NCBI GenBank assembly: GCA_904397815.1
Contig: CAJFOT010000124.1
Span: forward strand, 1-61,753
Source of the DNA: Candidatus Paralachnospira sangeri
GTDB lineage: Bacteria; Bacillota; Clostridia; Lachnospirales; Lachnospiraceae
DNA length: 61,753 nt
Direction: 5' to 3'
Below, one piece after another: positions 11,892 through 21,753 of this stretch; position 1 is the first letter of the stretch, and each line of letters opens with the position of its first letter. Under the pieces are notes generated by a model, which saw nothing but the letters and a program-made list of their open reading frames with translations, was not told where the DNA came from and made no database searches. The translations under genes were made by a program, and so were the position numbers.

Positions 11892-12104
11892 ATGAAACAG
11901 GTATTGATATTTTTGATTAAGATTTACCGGAAATTCCTCTCACCTCTGAAAAAGTATCCAACATGTATATATGTTCCTACCTGTTCGGAATATGCGATAC
12001 AGGCATTGGAGAAGTATGGATTTTTCAAGGGCAGCTTTCTGGCAGTAAAAAGAGTATTGAGATGTAATCCTTTTGCGAAGGGCGGTTATGATCCGGTCCC
12101 GTAA
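11892..12104 (+). CDS. yidD: Membrane protein insertion efficiency factor YidD
   Basis: This 70-aa protein has the conserved [22 protein letters not shown] core and the closing [17 protein letters not shown], which define the YidD (DUF37) family. A short hydrophobic amphipathic N-terminus should hold it at the membrane near YidC, encoded next. It is thought to help insertion of inner-membrane proteins. Confidence 0.95.
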   Translation: MKQVLIFLIKIYRKFLSPLKKYPTCIYVPTCSEYAIQALEKYGFFKGSFLAVKRVLRCNPFAKGGYDPVP

Positions 12105-12131
12105 TTCAACAGTATCTAGGAGGATATTCCA

Positions 12132-13391
12132 TTGATTTCGATTGTTTTGACACAATATGAAGGTTCCATATTAGGCCCGATCGCCAGAGTTCTGGGTGTG
12201 ATTATGGACGCAATCTTCAATCTTTGCAGCACCATCGGCATTGAAAATATAGGATTGTGCATTATTTTATTTACCATTGCGGTAAATGTGATTTTGCTGC
12301 CTTTGACTATTAAGCAACAGAAATTTTCCAAAATGACCGCAGTCATGAATCCTGAGCTTCAGGCGATTGCCAAGAAGTATAAGGGTAAGAAAGACCAGGA
12401 TTCCATGATGAAGCAGAATGTGGAACAGCAGGCCATATATGAAAAATACGGCGTTTCTCCTACAGCCGGGTGTCTGCCCCTGTTGATTCAAATGCCGATT
12501 CTTTTTGCGCTGTACCGGGTTATTTATAATATTCCCGGTTATGTGACGGGAGTCAAAAATGCTTTCATGAGCATTGTAAATTTGATAACAACTCAGAGCG
12601 GATTTGTGGACAAGCTGCTGAATTTTGCGGAAGCTTATGGACTGGAAAATTATGACTATTCCGGGGCGACGACAGAATCTCTGAATCGGATTGTAGACTT
12701 ATTGTATAAATTTAACCGGACAGATTGGACGGAATTCCTGAATACATTTCCTGACATTGCGGAGCAGGTTCAGCCGCTGATCGACCGGGTGATTCATATG
12801 AATTCCTTTCTGGGCGGCATTAATCTGGCTGAAGCTCCCGGGTTTATACCGAATATTGCCTGGATTATTCCGATTCTGGCTGGTTTGAGTCAGTGGTACA
12901 GTGCCAAGCTGATGACAGGAACACAGGCGTCAGTCAGTGAGGATAATCCTATGGCTGCTTCTATGAAAACTATGAATATTGTAATGCCTATCATGTCTGT
13001 GGTGATCTGTATTTCTTTGCCCGCCGGCGTGGGTCTGTACTGGGTGGCCAGCAGTGTGGTAGGTATGGTTCTTCGTCTGTGTGTGAATAAGTACATGGAT
13101 AAGCTGGATATGAATGAAGTCATGAAGAAGAACCTGGAGAAGCAGAATAAGAAACGGGCAAAAAAAGGACTTCCTCCCATAAAAGAAAATGCTAACATTA
13201 ATACCCGTAAAAATATGAATAAAACAATCGGTGAGATTGAAGAAGAAGAAAAGAAAAAACACGAGCCTCCGAAGCCGTCTTCCAAACAGGACAGCACCAA
13301 GTACTATGAGGAAAGAGGGATCAAGCCAGGCAGTATTGCTGCCAAGGCCAGAATGGTAAAGGAATATAACGAAAAGAGCCAGAAAAAGTAA
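12132..13391 (+). CDS. yidC: Membrane protein insertase YidC/OxaA
   Basis: This 419-aa insertase of the Oxa1 family places proteins in the cytoplasmic membrane. Transmembrane segments include IGLCIILFTIAVNVILLPLTIKQQK, which has the usual charged end, then PLLIQMPILFALYRVIYNI, PNIAWIIPILAGLSQW and MNIVMPIMSVVICISLPAGVGLYW. A cytoplasmic Lys-rich tail (~80 residues) can contact ribosomes. The start is TTG, 7 bp after an AGGAGG site. It has no lipobox, unlike many Gram-positive YidC1 proteins. Confidence 0.96.
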   Translation: MISIVLTQYEGSILGPIARVLGVIMDAIFNLCSTIGIENIGLCIILFTIAVNVILLPLTIKQQKFSKMTAVMNPELQAIAKKYKGKKDQDSMMKQNVEQQAIYEKYGVSPTAGCLPLLIQMPILFALYRVIYNIPGYVTGVKNAFMSIVNLITTQSGFVDKLLNFAEAYGLENYDYSGATTESLNRIVDLLYKFNRTDWTEFLNTFPDIAEQVQPLIDRVIHMNSFLGGINLAEAPGFIPNIAWIIPILAGLSQWYSAKLMTGTQASVSEDNPMAASMKTMNIVMPIMSVVICISLPAGVGLYWVASSVVGMVLRLCVNKYMDKLDMNEVMKKNLEKQNKKRAKKGLPPIKENANINTRKNMNKTIGEIEEEEKKKHEPPKPSSKQDSTKYYEERGIKPGSIAAKARMVKEYNEKSQKK

Positions 13392-13416
13392 TTATCAATT
13401 GTGGAGGTTATATAGG

Positions 13417-14178
13417 ATGGAGTATAAAGAATTTTCCGCAAAAACAGTCGAGGAGGCAGTTACGAAAGCCTTGCTTGAATTTGAAACAACCAGCGAGCAT
13501 ATTGAGTATGAGGTAATTGAGAAGGGAAGCACCGGTCTGCTGGGCTTTATTGGTTCCAGACCCGCTGTGATCAGAGCGAGAGTAAAAGAAAATGTGGAAG
13601 AAATGATGGAAGAGGAGATCTTCCCTGAGAAGAAGGAAGAAAAACTGGAAAAACAGGCTGAAAATACTGAAAGTGTACAATCTGTTACTGCAGCCGACAG
13701 TGCTTGCTCTGTGGAAGAAACAGCTCAGAAATTTCTTTCTGATATATTCCAGGCAATGGGAATGGAAGTGGTCATTACCTGCCAGTTTGAAGAAACAGAG
13801 AATGCGCTGGACATCAATCTGACAGGCAGCGATATGGGTATTCTGATCGGAAAAAGGGGACAGACTCTGGATTCACTTCAATATCTGGTCAGCCTGGCAG
13901 TTAATAAAAAGAGAGAAAATTATGTTCGGGTAAAGCTGGACACAGAAAATTACAGGGAGAGAAGAAAGGAAACGCTGGAAACCCTGGCTAAAAATATCGC
14001 CAGCAAGGTAAAAAGGACCAAGCGCCCTGTCTCTTTGGAGCCGATGAATCCTTATGAGAGACGGGTGATTCACGCGGCCCTTCAGAATGATAAATATGTT
14101 CTGACCAGAAGCGAGGGAGAAGAACCTTACCGTCATGTTGTAATATTCTTAAAGAGAGAGCGATATCATAAATCCTGA
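13417..14178 (+). CDS. jag: RNA-binding protein Jag (KhpB)
   Basis: This 253-aa protein has the Jag N-terminal domain (EFSAKTVEEAVTKALLEF), an acidic linker, a KH domain with the IGKRGQTLDSLQYLVSLAVN loop, and a C-terminal R3H domain (EPMNPYERRVIHAALQ). It probably binds RNA together with KhpA and affects cell envelope growth. The start at 13417 follows GGAGG by 9 bp and excludes six upstream codons. It is the last gene of the rpmH operon before the terminator at 14192. Confidence 0.95.
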   Translation: MEYKEFSAKTVEEAVTKALLEFETTSEHIEYEVIEKGSTGLLGFIGSRPAVIRARVKENVEEMMEEEIFPEKKEEKLEKQAENTESVQSVTAADSACSVEETAQKFLSDIFQAMGMEVVITCQFEETENALDINLTGSDMGILIGKRGQTLDSLQYLVSLAVNKKRENYVRVKLDTENYRERRKETLETLAKNIASKVKRTKRPVSLEPMNPYERRVIHAALQNDKYVLTRSEGEEPYRHVVIFLKRERYHKS

Positions 14179-14191
14179 TTATGATGGAGAT

Positions 14192-14231
14192 AAAACCGTA
14201 CTGTTTCCTGACGGATCAGTACGGTTTTTCT
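14192..14231 (+). terminator. Intrinsic terminator after jag
   Basis: AACCGTACTG (14194-14203) pairs with CAGTACGGTT (14217-14226), followed by TTTTC. It ends the rpmH-jag operon. Confidence 0.85.
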
Positions 14232-14276
14232 GTAATGTGGCCAAATCTGCCGGCCAGGAAAAGGAGATGACAGGAA

Positions 14277-15653
14277 ATGTATCATGATACAATTGCCGCA
14301 ATCGGAACAGCCATGACCCAGTCGGGCATAGGAATCATCAGAATCAGTGGGGATGAAGCTGTCGCGGTGGGAGACCGGATTTTCCGATCAAAGAAAAAAG
14401 GAAAACAACTGTCTCAGGTAAAATCCCATACCATTCATTATGGCCATATTGTAGACGGAGATCAGGTTGTAGATGAAGTTTTGGTTTCCGTGATGAAAGG
14501 GCCGCACAGTTACACAGCAGAGGATGTGGTAGAGATTAATTGCCATGGAGGTGTTCTGGTAATGAAGCGGATTCTGGAACTGGTGCTGCGAAACGGAGCC
14601 AGGCCGGCAGAGGCAGGAGAGTTCACCAAGCGGGCGTTTTTGAATGGAAGGATGGATCTCTCACAGGCAGAGGCCGTGATTGATCTGATTAATTCAAAAA
14701 ATGATTTTGCCATGAAAAGCGCAGTCAGACAGCTGTCAGGAAAGCTGTCCAAAAAAATCCGTCAGCTGAGGGAGAAGATCCTTTATGAGACTGCTTTTAT
14801 TGAGTCGGCGCTGGATGACCCGGAGCATTACAGTACAGAAGGATACAGTCAAAAGCTGTCAGAAGTTATGGATGAGCTGCTTCTGGAGATAAAAATGATG
14901 ATCTCCAGCGCGGATAACGGAAGAATGCTGTCAGAGGGAATCCGTACTGTAATCCTGGGAAAGCCGAACGCCGGCAAATCTTCTCTGCTCAATCTGCTGG
15001 TGGGAGAGGACAGGGCTATCGTTACAGAAATCGCCGGAACAACCAGAGATACGCTGGAAGAGCAGATTCTGCTGGATGGTATTGGACTTCATATCGTAGA
15101 TACGGCCGGTATCAGAGATACGGAGGATATGGTGGAAAAGATCGGTGTCGGAAAGGCTGTACAGCAGGCAGAGGAAGCAGATCTGATCCTCTATGTGGTG
15201 GATTCATCTGTGGAGCTGGATGAGAATGACAGGCAGATTATCGATATGATTCAGGATAAGCGGGCGATTGTTCTGCTGAATAAATCGGACCTGGAAAGTG
15301 TTATCGACAATGACATGCTGTGCAGGCTGACAAATAAGAGGGTAATTATTTTTTCAGCCAAAGAAAGTTATGGGCTGACAGAATTGAAACATGCCATTCA
15401 GGATATGTTTGACCACAGTGAGCTGAATTTTAATGATGAATGGTGTCTGACCAGCGTTCGTCATAAGCAGGCACTGTGCAATGCCTGTGAGAGCCTGGAG
15501 ATGGTGAAGCAAAGTATAGAGGACGGAATGCCGGAAGATTTTTATTCCATTGATTTGATGAACGCTTATGAGCAGCTGGGGATGATTATCGGGGAAGCGG
15601 TGGAGGATGATCTGGTAGACGAAATCTTCAGTCAGTTCTGTATGGGAAAATAG
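14277..15653 (+). CDS. mnmE: tRNA modification GTPase MnmE
   Basis: This 458-aa GTPase works with MnmG in adding carboxymethylaminomethyl groups to U34 of certain tRNAs. The N-terminal folate-binding domain carries GGVLVMKRILELVLRNGARPAEAGEFTKRAFLNGRMDL. The G domain has GKPNAGKS (G1), AGTTRDT, DTAGIRDT (G3) and NKSD (G4). The C-terminus ends FCMGK, the catalytic cysteine motif that usually reads CIGK. It precedes mnmG by 15 bp, as expected for partners. Confidence 0.97.
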   Translation: MYHDTIAAIGTAMTQSGIGIIRISGDEAVAVGDRIFRSKKKGKQLSQVKSHTIHYGHIVDGDQVVDEVLVSVMKGPHSYTAEDVVEINCHGGVLVMKRILELVLRNGARPAEAGEFTKRAFLNGRMDLSQAEAVIDLINSKNDFAMKSAVRQLSGKLSKKIRQLREKILYETAFIESALDDPEHYSTEGYSQKLSEVMDELLLEIKMMISSADNGRMLSEGIRTVILGKPNAGKSSLLNLLVGEDRAIVTEIAGTTRDTLEEQILLDGIGLHIVDTAGIRDTEDMVEKIGVGKAVQQAEEADLILYVVDSSVELDENDRQIIDMIQDKRAIVLLNKSDLESVIDNDMLCRLTNKRVIIFSAKESYGLTELKHAIQDMFDHSELNFNDEWCLTSVRHKQALCNACESLEMVKQSIEDGMPEDFYSIDLMNAYEQLGMIIGEAVEDDLVDEIFSQFCMGK

Positions 15654-15668
15654 ACAGTAAAGGATTGT

Positions 15669-17576
15669 ATGATGGAAAAAAAGAGAGTTTTGGAAGAATC
15701 ATATGATGTGGCAGTGGTAGGAGCCGGTCATGCCGGCTGCGAAGCGGCACTGGCAGCTGCCAGAATGGGACTGGAGACCATTATGTTTACAGTCAGTGTA
15801 GACAGTATTGCTCTGATGCCCTGCAACCCAAATATCGGAGGAAGCTCCAAGGGCCATTTGGTCCGGGAGATTGACGCTTTGGGCGGAGAAATGGGAAAAA
15901 ATATCGATAAAACCTTTATTCAGTCCAAGATGCTGAATCAGTCTAAGGGACCGGCGGTGCATTCGCTGCGGGCTCAGGCAGATAAACAGGATTATACCAG
16001 ACAGATGCGGTTTGTGCTGGAAAATACCGATCATCTGACCATCCGGCAGGCGGAGGTTTCAGAGCTGGTCGTAGAAGAGGGCATTCTAAAAGGAGTCAAA
16101 ACCTACTCTGGTGCCGTTTATCACTGTAAAGCAGCTGTTCTCTGCACTGGGACCTATCTGCGGGCCAGATGTATTTTCGGAGATGTCAGCAACAATACCG
16201 GGCCAAATGGACTGCAGGCGGCCAACCACCTGACGGATTCTCTGAAGGCACTGGGGATTGAGATGCTTCGGTTTAAAACAGGAACCCCTGCGCGGGTGGA
16301 CAGACGGAGCATAGATTTTTCTAAAATGGAAGAGCAGCTGGGAGATCCGAGAGTGGTGCCATTTTCCTTTTCTACAGATCCGGAATCGGTCCAGAAAAAG
16401 CAGGTATCCTGCTGGCTGACTTACACCAATGAAGAGACTCATAAAATTATCCGGGACAATCTGGATCGGTCGCCCTTGTTTTCCGGTGTTATAGAAGGAA
16501 CCGGTCCAAGATATTGCCCTTCTATCGAAGATAAGGTGGTGAAGTTTGCCGACAAGGATCGGCATCAGATTTTTGTGGAGCCTGAGGGACTGTATACAAA
16601 TGAGATGTATCTGGCAGGAATGTCCAGTTCTCTGCCGGAGGATGTACAGTATGCCATGTATCAGACTGTGCCGGGACTGGAACATGTAAAAATCGTAAGG
16701 AATGCTTATGCCATTGAATATGACTGTATCAATCCCCGGCAGCTTAAAGCTTCTCTGGAATTTAAGAAGATTAGGGGACTGTTCAGCGGCGGTCAGTTTA
16801 ACGGAAGTTCAGGGTATGAAGAGGCGGCAGCGCAGGGCCTGATCGCCGGCATAAATGCCGCCCGGTATATTCAGGGAAAAGAACCGGTGGTGCTGGACCG
16901 TTCTCAGGCTTACATTGGAGTGCTGATTGATGATCTGGTAACCAAGGAAAACAGGGAGCCTTATCGAATGATGACATCCCGGGCCGAGTACAGGCTTCTG
17001 CTGCGTCAGGATAATGCAGATATCAGGCTGACAGCAATTGGCTATGAAGCTGGTCTGGTCAGTGATGAAAGAATGAGTTATGTAAACTGGAAAATAGAAG
17101 CTATTGATCAGGAAGTGGAGAGGCTGAAGAAAACCAAAATAGGCGGCAATGAAGGAATACAGGCATTTCTTCGGGAACATCACAGTGCAGAGCTGAAAAG
17201 CGGAACTTCTCTGGCAGAATTGATTAAGCGTCCGGAATTAGATTATGAGACTGTGAAAGTATTGGATGAAAGCAGACCGCAGCTTCCGCCGGATGTCTGT
17301 GAGCAGGTGAATATTAATCTGAAATATGAAGGGTATATCAAAAGACAGCAGCAGCAGGTAGCTCAGTTTAAAAAGATGGAAGAGCGGAAGCTGGACCAGG
17401 AGTTTGACTATACAAAAATCAGCGGACTGCGTAAGGAAGCAGTGCAGAAATTGAATCTTTATAAACCGGCATCGATCGGACAGGCCAGCAGAATTTCAGG
17501 AGTTTCCCCGGCGGATATATCCGTTCTTCTGGTTTATATGGAGCAGTCCCGGCATCATCATGGGGATAAAAAGTAA
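15669..17576 (+). CDS. mnmG: tRNA uridine 5-carboxymethylaminomethyl modification protein MnmG
   Basis: This 635-aa FAD protein is the partner of MnmE. The dinucleotide motif [19 protein letters not shown] lies near residue 18. Family phrases include [40 protein letters not shown] and [29 protein letters not shown]. The C-terminal helical domain ends with the substrate-binding [18 protein letters not shown]. Two adjacent ATG codons are possible starts. The end approaches rsmG closely. Confidence 0.97.
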   Translation: MMEKKRVLEESYDVAVVGAGHAGCEAALAAARMGLETIMFTVSVDSIALMPCNPNIGGSSKGHLVREIDALGGEMGKNIDKTFIQSKMLNQSKGPAVHSLRAQADKQDYTRQMRFVLENTDHLTIRQAEVSELVVEEGILKGVKTYSGAVYHCKAAVLCTGTYLRARCIFGDVSNNTGPNGLQAANHLTDSLKALGIEMLRFKTGTPARVDRRSIDFSKMEEQLGDPRVVPFSFSTDPESVQKKQVSCWLTYTNEETHKIIRDNLDRSPLFSGVIEGTGPRYCPSIEDKVVKFADKDRHQIFVEPEGLYTNEMYLAGMSSSLPEDVQYAMYQTVPGLEHVKIVRNAYAIEYDCINPRQLKASLEFKKIRGLFSGGQFNGSSGYEEAAAQGLIAGINAARYIQGKEPVVLDRSQAYIGVLIDDLVTKENREPYRMMTSRAEYRLLLRQDNADIRLTAIGYEAGLVSDERMSYVNWKIEAIDQEVERLKKTKIGGNEGIQAFLREHHSAELKSGTSLAELIKRPELDYETVKVLDESRPQLPPDVCEQVNINLKYEGYIKRQQQQVAQFKKMEERKLDQEFDYTKISGLRKEAVQKLNLYKPASIGQASRISGVSPADISVLLVYMEQSRHHHGDKK

Positions 17577-17592
17577 AGCAAAGGGTGAGAGT

Positions 17593-18330
17593 GTGGAAAA
17601 GGAATATATTATACAGGCATTCCGGCAGGCTGATCTGCCTTGCACAGACAGACAGGCGGAGCAGCTGATGATTTTTTATCATATGCTGACAGAAAAAAAT
17701 CAGGTGATGAATCTGACGGCAATAACAGATTTCCGGCAAGTGGTGTACCGGCATTTTCTGGACAGCGTTTATGGCGGAAAATATATCAGTACAGATAAAG
17801 GCGGTTCTTTAATTGATATCGGAACAGGGGCCGGCTTCCCCGGCATTCCGCTGAAAATATGTTATCCTGCATTACAGGTTACGCTGATGGATTCTTTGAA
17901 TAAGAGGATTGGTTTTCTGAAAGAAGTGATTCAGGAACTGGGTTTGACTGATATTGATGCTGTTCACAGCAGAGCAGAAGATTTGGGAAGAAATTCTTCT
18001 TATCGGGAACAGTATGACTGGGCAGTATCCAGAGCGGTGGCTAATTTGTCTGTGCTTTCTGAATATTCTCTGCCTTTTGTAAAACCGGGAGGATATTTTC
18101 TTTCTTATAAAAGCGGAGAAGTAAAAGAAGAGTCGCAGAAAGCAGATAAAGCAGCAATGATTCTGGGCGGCAGAATTGAGGAGATTAAAGAGTATTCCTA
18201 TACAGTGCCGGGCGGAGATGAGATAGAGACAGAAATATATCATAGAACGATTGTCATGATAAAGAAAATCAAAAGTACCGGAAAAAAATATCCGAGGAAA
18301 GCAGGAATGCCGGCGAAAGAGCCTCTGTAA
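17593..18330 (+). CDS. rsmG: 16S rRNA m7G527 methyltransferase RsmG
   Basis: This 245-aa SAM-dependent methyltransferase modifies G527 of 16S rRNA. Motif I is LIDIGTGAGFPGIPLKI, followed by VTLMDSLNKRIGFLKEV and the SRAVANLSVL active-site region. A GTG start at 17593 is preferred because AAGGGTGAG lies just upstream. The in-frame ATG at 17560 would overlap mnmG and has no ribosome-binding site. It ends the mnmE-mnmG-rsmG run. Confidence 0.95.
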   Translation: MEKEYIIQAFRQADLPCTDRQAEQLMIFYHMLTEKNQVMNLTAITDFRQVVYRHFLDSVYGGKYISTDKGGSLIDIGTGAGFPGIPLKICYPALQVTLMDSLNKRIGFLKEVIQELGLTDIDAVHSRAEDLGRNSSYREQYDWAVSRAVANLSVLSEYSLPFVKPGGYFLSYKSGEVKEESQKADKAAMILGGRIEEIKEYSYTVPGGDEIETEIYHRTIVMIKKIKSTGKKYPRKAGMPAKEPL

Positions 18331-18381
18331 AAATTATATGGAAATTTGTGTGTTGTGAATCTTTATCAGTTCAGATGTGAA

Positions 18382-18420
18382 GGGCTGCAGCAGTTCATAT
18401 TTTGCAGCAGCCCTTTTGTT
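18382..18420 (+). terminator. Intrinsic terminator after rsmG
   Basis: GGGCTGCAGCA and TGCAGCAGCCC form a stem with a single mismatch, followed by TTTTGTTT. On the minus strand it could also lie downstream of the alpha/beta-hydrolase-like gene. Confidence 0.8.
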
Positions 18421-18461
18421 TGCCGGTTTGCTGATTGCGTGAAAAGTGCGGTGGAGAATAT

Positions 18462-19412
18462 TTAGCAGATATAGGTCTTTAAAATTTCAGCTGTTTTTGC
18501 CGGCTCCTCTATATGAGGAAAATGCATGGCGTTCGGAATTAAATCGGATTCGATGGCGGGATTTAGTTCCTTATATTCAGCGATTGTCTGTTCAATTTTT
18601 GGTTCAGCAGTTCCGCCCAGTATGATAATATTATGATTGATTTTTTTCAATGCTGCGGAGACAGGAATATGGGTATAATTCCCCTCCATGCTGCTGAACA
18701 GAAATTTTGCAGAATAATTTCCTAAATGCGCTGCCTCATGCATCGCCTGAATGTCAATGGATTTAATCTTAGATGTATTATAGAATTTATTGGTGCGTAA
18801 ATCCATGGATATATATAATTGAGAGTGAATTACATTATACAGCATGGTTCCAATCACAGGAAGTTCAATCAGATTTTTCAGAAGTTTGTTGCAGGCAGCC
18901 GGCAATTTGCAGCTGTCGCTGATCTCTTCCGGATTGATCATGATAATGTGATTAAACAGCTCAGAATGATAGACACAGGACATCAGAACCAGAGCAGAAG
19001 CATTTCCGCTGGATACAACATCACATCTCTGACCGATGATGTTCTTTACAAAATCAGTGATGAGCTGGACATATAAGAAATTTGTATAAGTAAAATTTGG
19101 CTTTTCAGAACGACCGCAGCCCAGCAGATCAATGGTATATACCGTATGATTTTTTGCCAGTTCTTTTTTCAGCCTTTTCCATTCAAAATCACTGCCGGTA
19201 GAATTTAATTCATGAATTAATAAAATAGGATTTCCCTTTCCCTCTTTCGTATAGAAAACACGGCCAAATCTCCATTTAAAATACAAATCATCATCATTTG
19301 AAAGCATATTTCGGGATGTGGCCGACATAAAAGTCAGTTTATTGGCTATCGATATGGAAGCCAGGGTAAGTCCGCTTAAAAGTATAATTTTATGAATCTT
19401 ATTCTTCTTCAT
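18462..19412 (-). CDS. Membrane-anchored alpha/beta-hydrolase-fold protein, nucleophile not evident
   Basis: This 316-aa protein has an N-terminal hydrophobic anchor (residues about 7-29), then an alpha/beta-hydrolase pattern. The region after strand 3 reads PILLIHELNSTGSDFEW, followed by YTIDLLGCGRSEKP. At the nucleophile elbow, where G-x-S-x-G is expected, it reads SSGNASAL (134-141), and glycine 136 falls at the usual serine position. The acid strand reads ILGGTAEP without the usual Asp. His297 in MHFPHIEEP is where the catalytic His should be. It may be a non-catalytic binding protein. It is transcribed against the flanking operons. Confidence 0.75.
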   Translation of the reverse strand: MKKNKIHKIILLSGLTLASISIANKLTFMSATSRNMLSNDDDLYFKWRFGRVFYTKEGKGNPILLIHELNSTGSDFEWKRLKKELAKNHTVYTIDLLGCGRSEKPNFTYTNFLYVQLITDFVKNIIGQRCDVVSSGNASALVLMSCVYHSELFNHIIMINPEEISDSCKLPAACNKLLKNLIELPVIGTMLYNVIHSQLYISMDLRTNKFYNTSKIKSIDIQAMHEAAHLGNYSAKFLFSSMEGNYTHIPVSAALKKINHNIIILGGTAEPKIEQTIAEYKELNPAIESDLIPNAMHFPHIEEPAKTAEILKTYIC

Positions 19413-19505
19413 AAATTGCCTCCATTCCTAAAAAACTTTGCCGCCATACAGGACATGCGGCTATGTAAATACAATAACATAAGTAAGAAAAAACGGCAAC
19501 TATAA

Positions 19506-19521
19506 TGTTTCATGTGAAACA
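19506..19521. other. parS: parS centromere site 1
   Basis: TGTTTCATGTGAAACA differs from the Firmicutes ParB-binding consensus TGTTTCACGTGAAACA at one central position. It lies in the 584-bp gene-free region ahead of parA, about 480 bp from the parA start. Confidence 0.92.
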
Positions 19522-19689
19522 TTTCTCTTTGAATGCGGTATTTTGCCGCCTTTGGACGTTGAAAAGAACGGAAGCGCAGGTCATGTATTTCATCAGGAAG
19601 GAAGCAAAGCTGCAGCATCTTCTTTTCTGTACGGATGTGTAACAGCACCCGAAATAATGTAAAATGAGAATGAAATTACAACGTGAGAA

Positions 19690-19705
19690 TGTTTCATGTG
19701 AAACA
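19690..19705. other. parS: parS centromere site 2
   Basis: A second copy identical to site 1 (TGTTTCATGTGAAACA), 184 bp away. Two identical sites next to parAB and near oriC are expected nucleation points for the ParB partition complex. Confidence 0.92.
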
Positions 19706-19872
19706 TTTTCATATGAAATATTTTATACATATATAGCATTCCATTTGAATCAATGTTATAATATACAATAAAAGTCTGAAAATCGACTTTGGATGGGACA
19801 GCAGTTTGTATTGACAGATTTGTCTGCCTGGAAATGATAGAGATAAAACTGACTTATTTTCCTGATCTGCGT

Positions 19873-19941
19873 ACTGATATGAGGATCTTACAACGAATGA
19901 TTTTTCATACTTATTTTGTGAAAAAACATAATCATATCAGT
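19873..19941 (+). promoter_or_regulatory. Inverted repeat in the parA leader
   Basis: ACTGATATGA (19873-19882) and TCATATCAGT (19932-19941) are perfect 10-bp inverted repeats around a 49-bp interval. That interval holds a second pair, TTTTTCA and TGAAAAA. The nested arrangement, 55 bp before parA, could fold in the mRNA or bind a protein. Apart from this and the parS sites I see nothing else in 19413-19996. Confidence 0.4.
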
Positions 19942-19996
19942 CTATGCTGATCAATAGTGGGAGAGAAGCGGCTGAGAAGATACTTGGGAGGTTAGC

Positions 19997-20770
19997 ATGG
20001 GACGAATTATTGCGGTTGCAAATCAAAAGGGCGGTGTGGGAAAGACAACAACGGCGATCAATCTGTCTGCCAGTCTTGCGTCCATGGAAAAAAAGGTTTT
20101 AACAATTGACATGGATCCCCAGGGCAATACAACCAGCGGACTTGGTGTGGATAAGAATAATCTGGATTATACGGTATATCACATGCTGATCGGCGAGGCA
20201 GATATTACACAGTGTATTTTAAAGGAAGTATTTGAAAATTTGGATCTCCTTCCCTCCAATGTCCAACTGTCAGGTGCTGAAATTGAACTGATTGGCATTG
20301 AAAAAAAAGAGTATATGCTGAAACGGCAGGTGGATCAGGTAAAGGAACAGTATGAATATATTATTATTGATTGTCCCCCTGCTCTCAGTATGTTGACGAT
20401 AAATGCGATGACAACAGCGGATACGGTACTGGTGCCAATCCAGTGTGAATATTATGCGCTGGAGGGGCTGAGTCAGCTGATTTACACCATTGATCTGGTA
20501 AAAAAACGACTGAATCCCAGACTGGAACTGGAAGGCGTTGTTTTTACTATGTATGATGCTCGTACAAATCTATCCCTCCAGGTAGTGGAAAATGTAAAAA
20601 ATAATCTTCATCAAAATATTTATAAGACGATTATTCCGCGGAATGTAAGACTGGCGGAGGCACCCAGCCATGGACTGCCGATTCAGTTATATGATGCCAG
20701 ATCTGCCGGAGCTGAGGCGTACCAGCTGTTGGCTCAGGAAGTGATTGAGAGGGGTTCAGAAGAATGGTAA
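19997..20770 (+). CDS. parA: Chromosome partitioning ATPase ParA (Soj)
   Basis: This 257-aa ATPase carries the deviant Walker A KGGVGKTTT at its N-terminus, DMDPQGNTTSGLG and IDCPPALSMLT. It moves or positions ParB-bound origins and, in Bacillus, modulates DnaA. It has no N-terminal DNA-binding extension, as is usual for chromosomal Soj. Its TAA overlaps the parB start (ATGGTAA), so the two are translationally coupled. Confidence 0.97.
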   Translation: MGRIIAVANQKGGVGKTTTAINLSASLASMEKKVLTIDMDPQGNTTSGLGVDKNNLDYTVYHMLIGEADITQCILKEVFENLDLLPSNVQLSGAEIELIGIEKKEYMLKRQVDQVKEQYEYIIIDCPPALSMLTINAMTTADTVLVPIQCEYYALEGLSQLIYTIDLVKKRLNPRLELEGVVFTMYDARTNLSLQVVENVKNNLHQNIYKTIIPRNVRLAEAPSHGLPIQLYDARSAGAEAYQLLAQEVIERGSEEW

Positions 20771-21663
20771 AAGGTAAAAAAGGACTGGGAAAAGGAATCG
20801 AATCACTGATACAAAATCAGATTTCGGATATGATAGAGGAAAGTGTAAAGGAAGAAAAACCGGATACATATTTGAAAGTATCAATGATTGACCCAAACAG
20901 AAATCAGCCCAGAAAGGTTTTTGATGAAAATGCGATGGAGGAACTCTCCGATTCTATTAAAAAGTATGGAGTGATTCAGCCGCTTATTGTAAGGAAACAA
21001 GGCAGCCGTTATGAGATTATAGCTGGTGAGAGAAGATGGCGGGCAGCAAAAATGGCGGGTCTGAGGGAAGTCCCAGTTATTATTAAGAATTATACAGACC
21101 AGGAAATTGTGGAGATTTCTTTGATTGAAAATATTCAGCGGGAAAATTTGAATCCAATTGAAGAGGCGCTGGCTTATCAGACGCTGATTAAGGAATTCCA
21201 TCTGCGTCAGGAAGATGTGGCTGTCAGAGTGTCGAAAAGCAGAACATTCATCACCAATACAATGCGTCTGCTGAAGCTGGATGAACGGGTGCAGAATATG
21301 CTGTCTGAGACGATGATTACCAGCGGACATGCCCGGGCATTGCTGGCTATTGAAAATCATGACCTTCAGTATGAAACTGCTATGAAGGTTTATGATGAGG
21401 GAATGAGTGTGCGGGATGTGGAAAAGCTGGTAAAAAGACTGAGTACACCGCAGAACAGACAGAAAGAGGAGCTGGAACATGACAATCATGAACAGTACAG
21501 AGTTATATATGAAAATGCAGAAAATAGATTGAAATCTATTATGGGAACGAAGGTAAATATCAAGAATAAAAAGGATAATCAGGGGAAAATAGAAATAGAA
21601 TATTATTCTCTGGAAGAGCTGGAAAGAATTATGGAGTTATTTGACCGTATTCAGCAGAAATGA
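20764..21663 (+). CDS. parB: Chromosome partitioning protein ParB (Spo0J)
   Basis: This 299-aa CTPase and DNA clamp binds parS. The N-terminus has the ParA-stimulating GLGKGIESLI. The ParB/Srx domain has NQPRKVFDENAMEELSDSIK and GERRWRAAKMAG, then ENIQRENLNPIEEALAYQTL. A helix-turn-helix follows (RVSKSRTFITNTMRLLKL), then a C-terminal dimerisation region. The two parS sites lie 1.1-1.25 kb upstream. Confidence 0.97.
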   Translation: MVKGKKGLGKGIESLIQNQISDMIEESVKEEKPDTYLKVSMIDPNRNQPRKVFDENAMEELSDSIKKYGVIQPLIVRKQGSRYEIIAGERRWRAAKMAGLREVPVIIKNYTDQEIVEISLIENIQRENLNPIEEALAYQTLIKEFHLRQEDVAVRVSKSRTFITNTMRLLKLDERVQNMLSETMITSGHARALLAIENHDLQYETAMKVYDEGMSVRDVEKLVKRLSTPQNRQKEELEHDNHEQYRVIYENAENRLKSIMGTKVNIKNKKDNQGKIEIEYYSLEELERIMELFDRIQQK

Positions 21664-21753
21664 ATGATTTATCCTGCTCCAGGATATTTGTGAGTATGTC
21701 TTGGAATGCATAAACAACTTAGAAAGATTATTACAGAAACACAGGAGGAAATT

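Noticed and set aside
19409..19648. 79-codon minus-strand ORF running through parS site 1
   Set aside because: No ribosome-binding site, no recognisable domain, and it contains the partition site. Better explained as non-coding.
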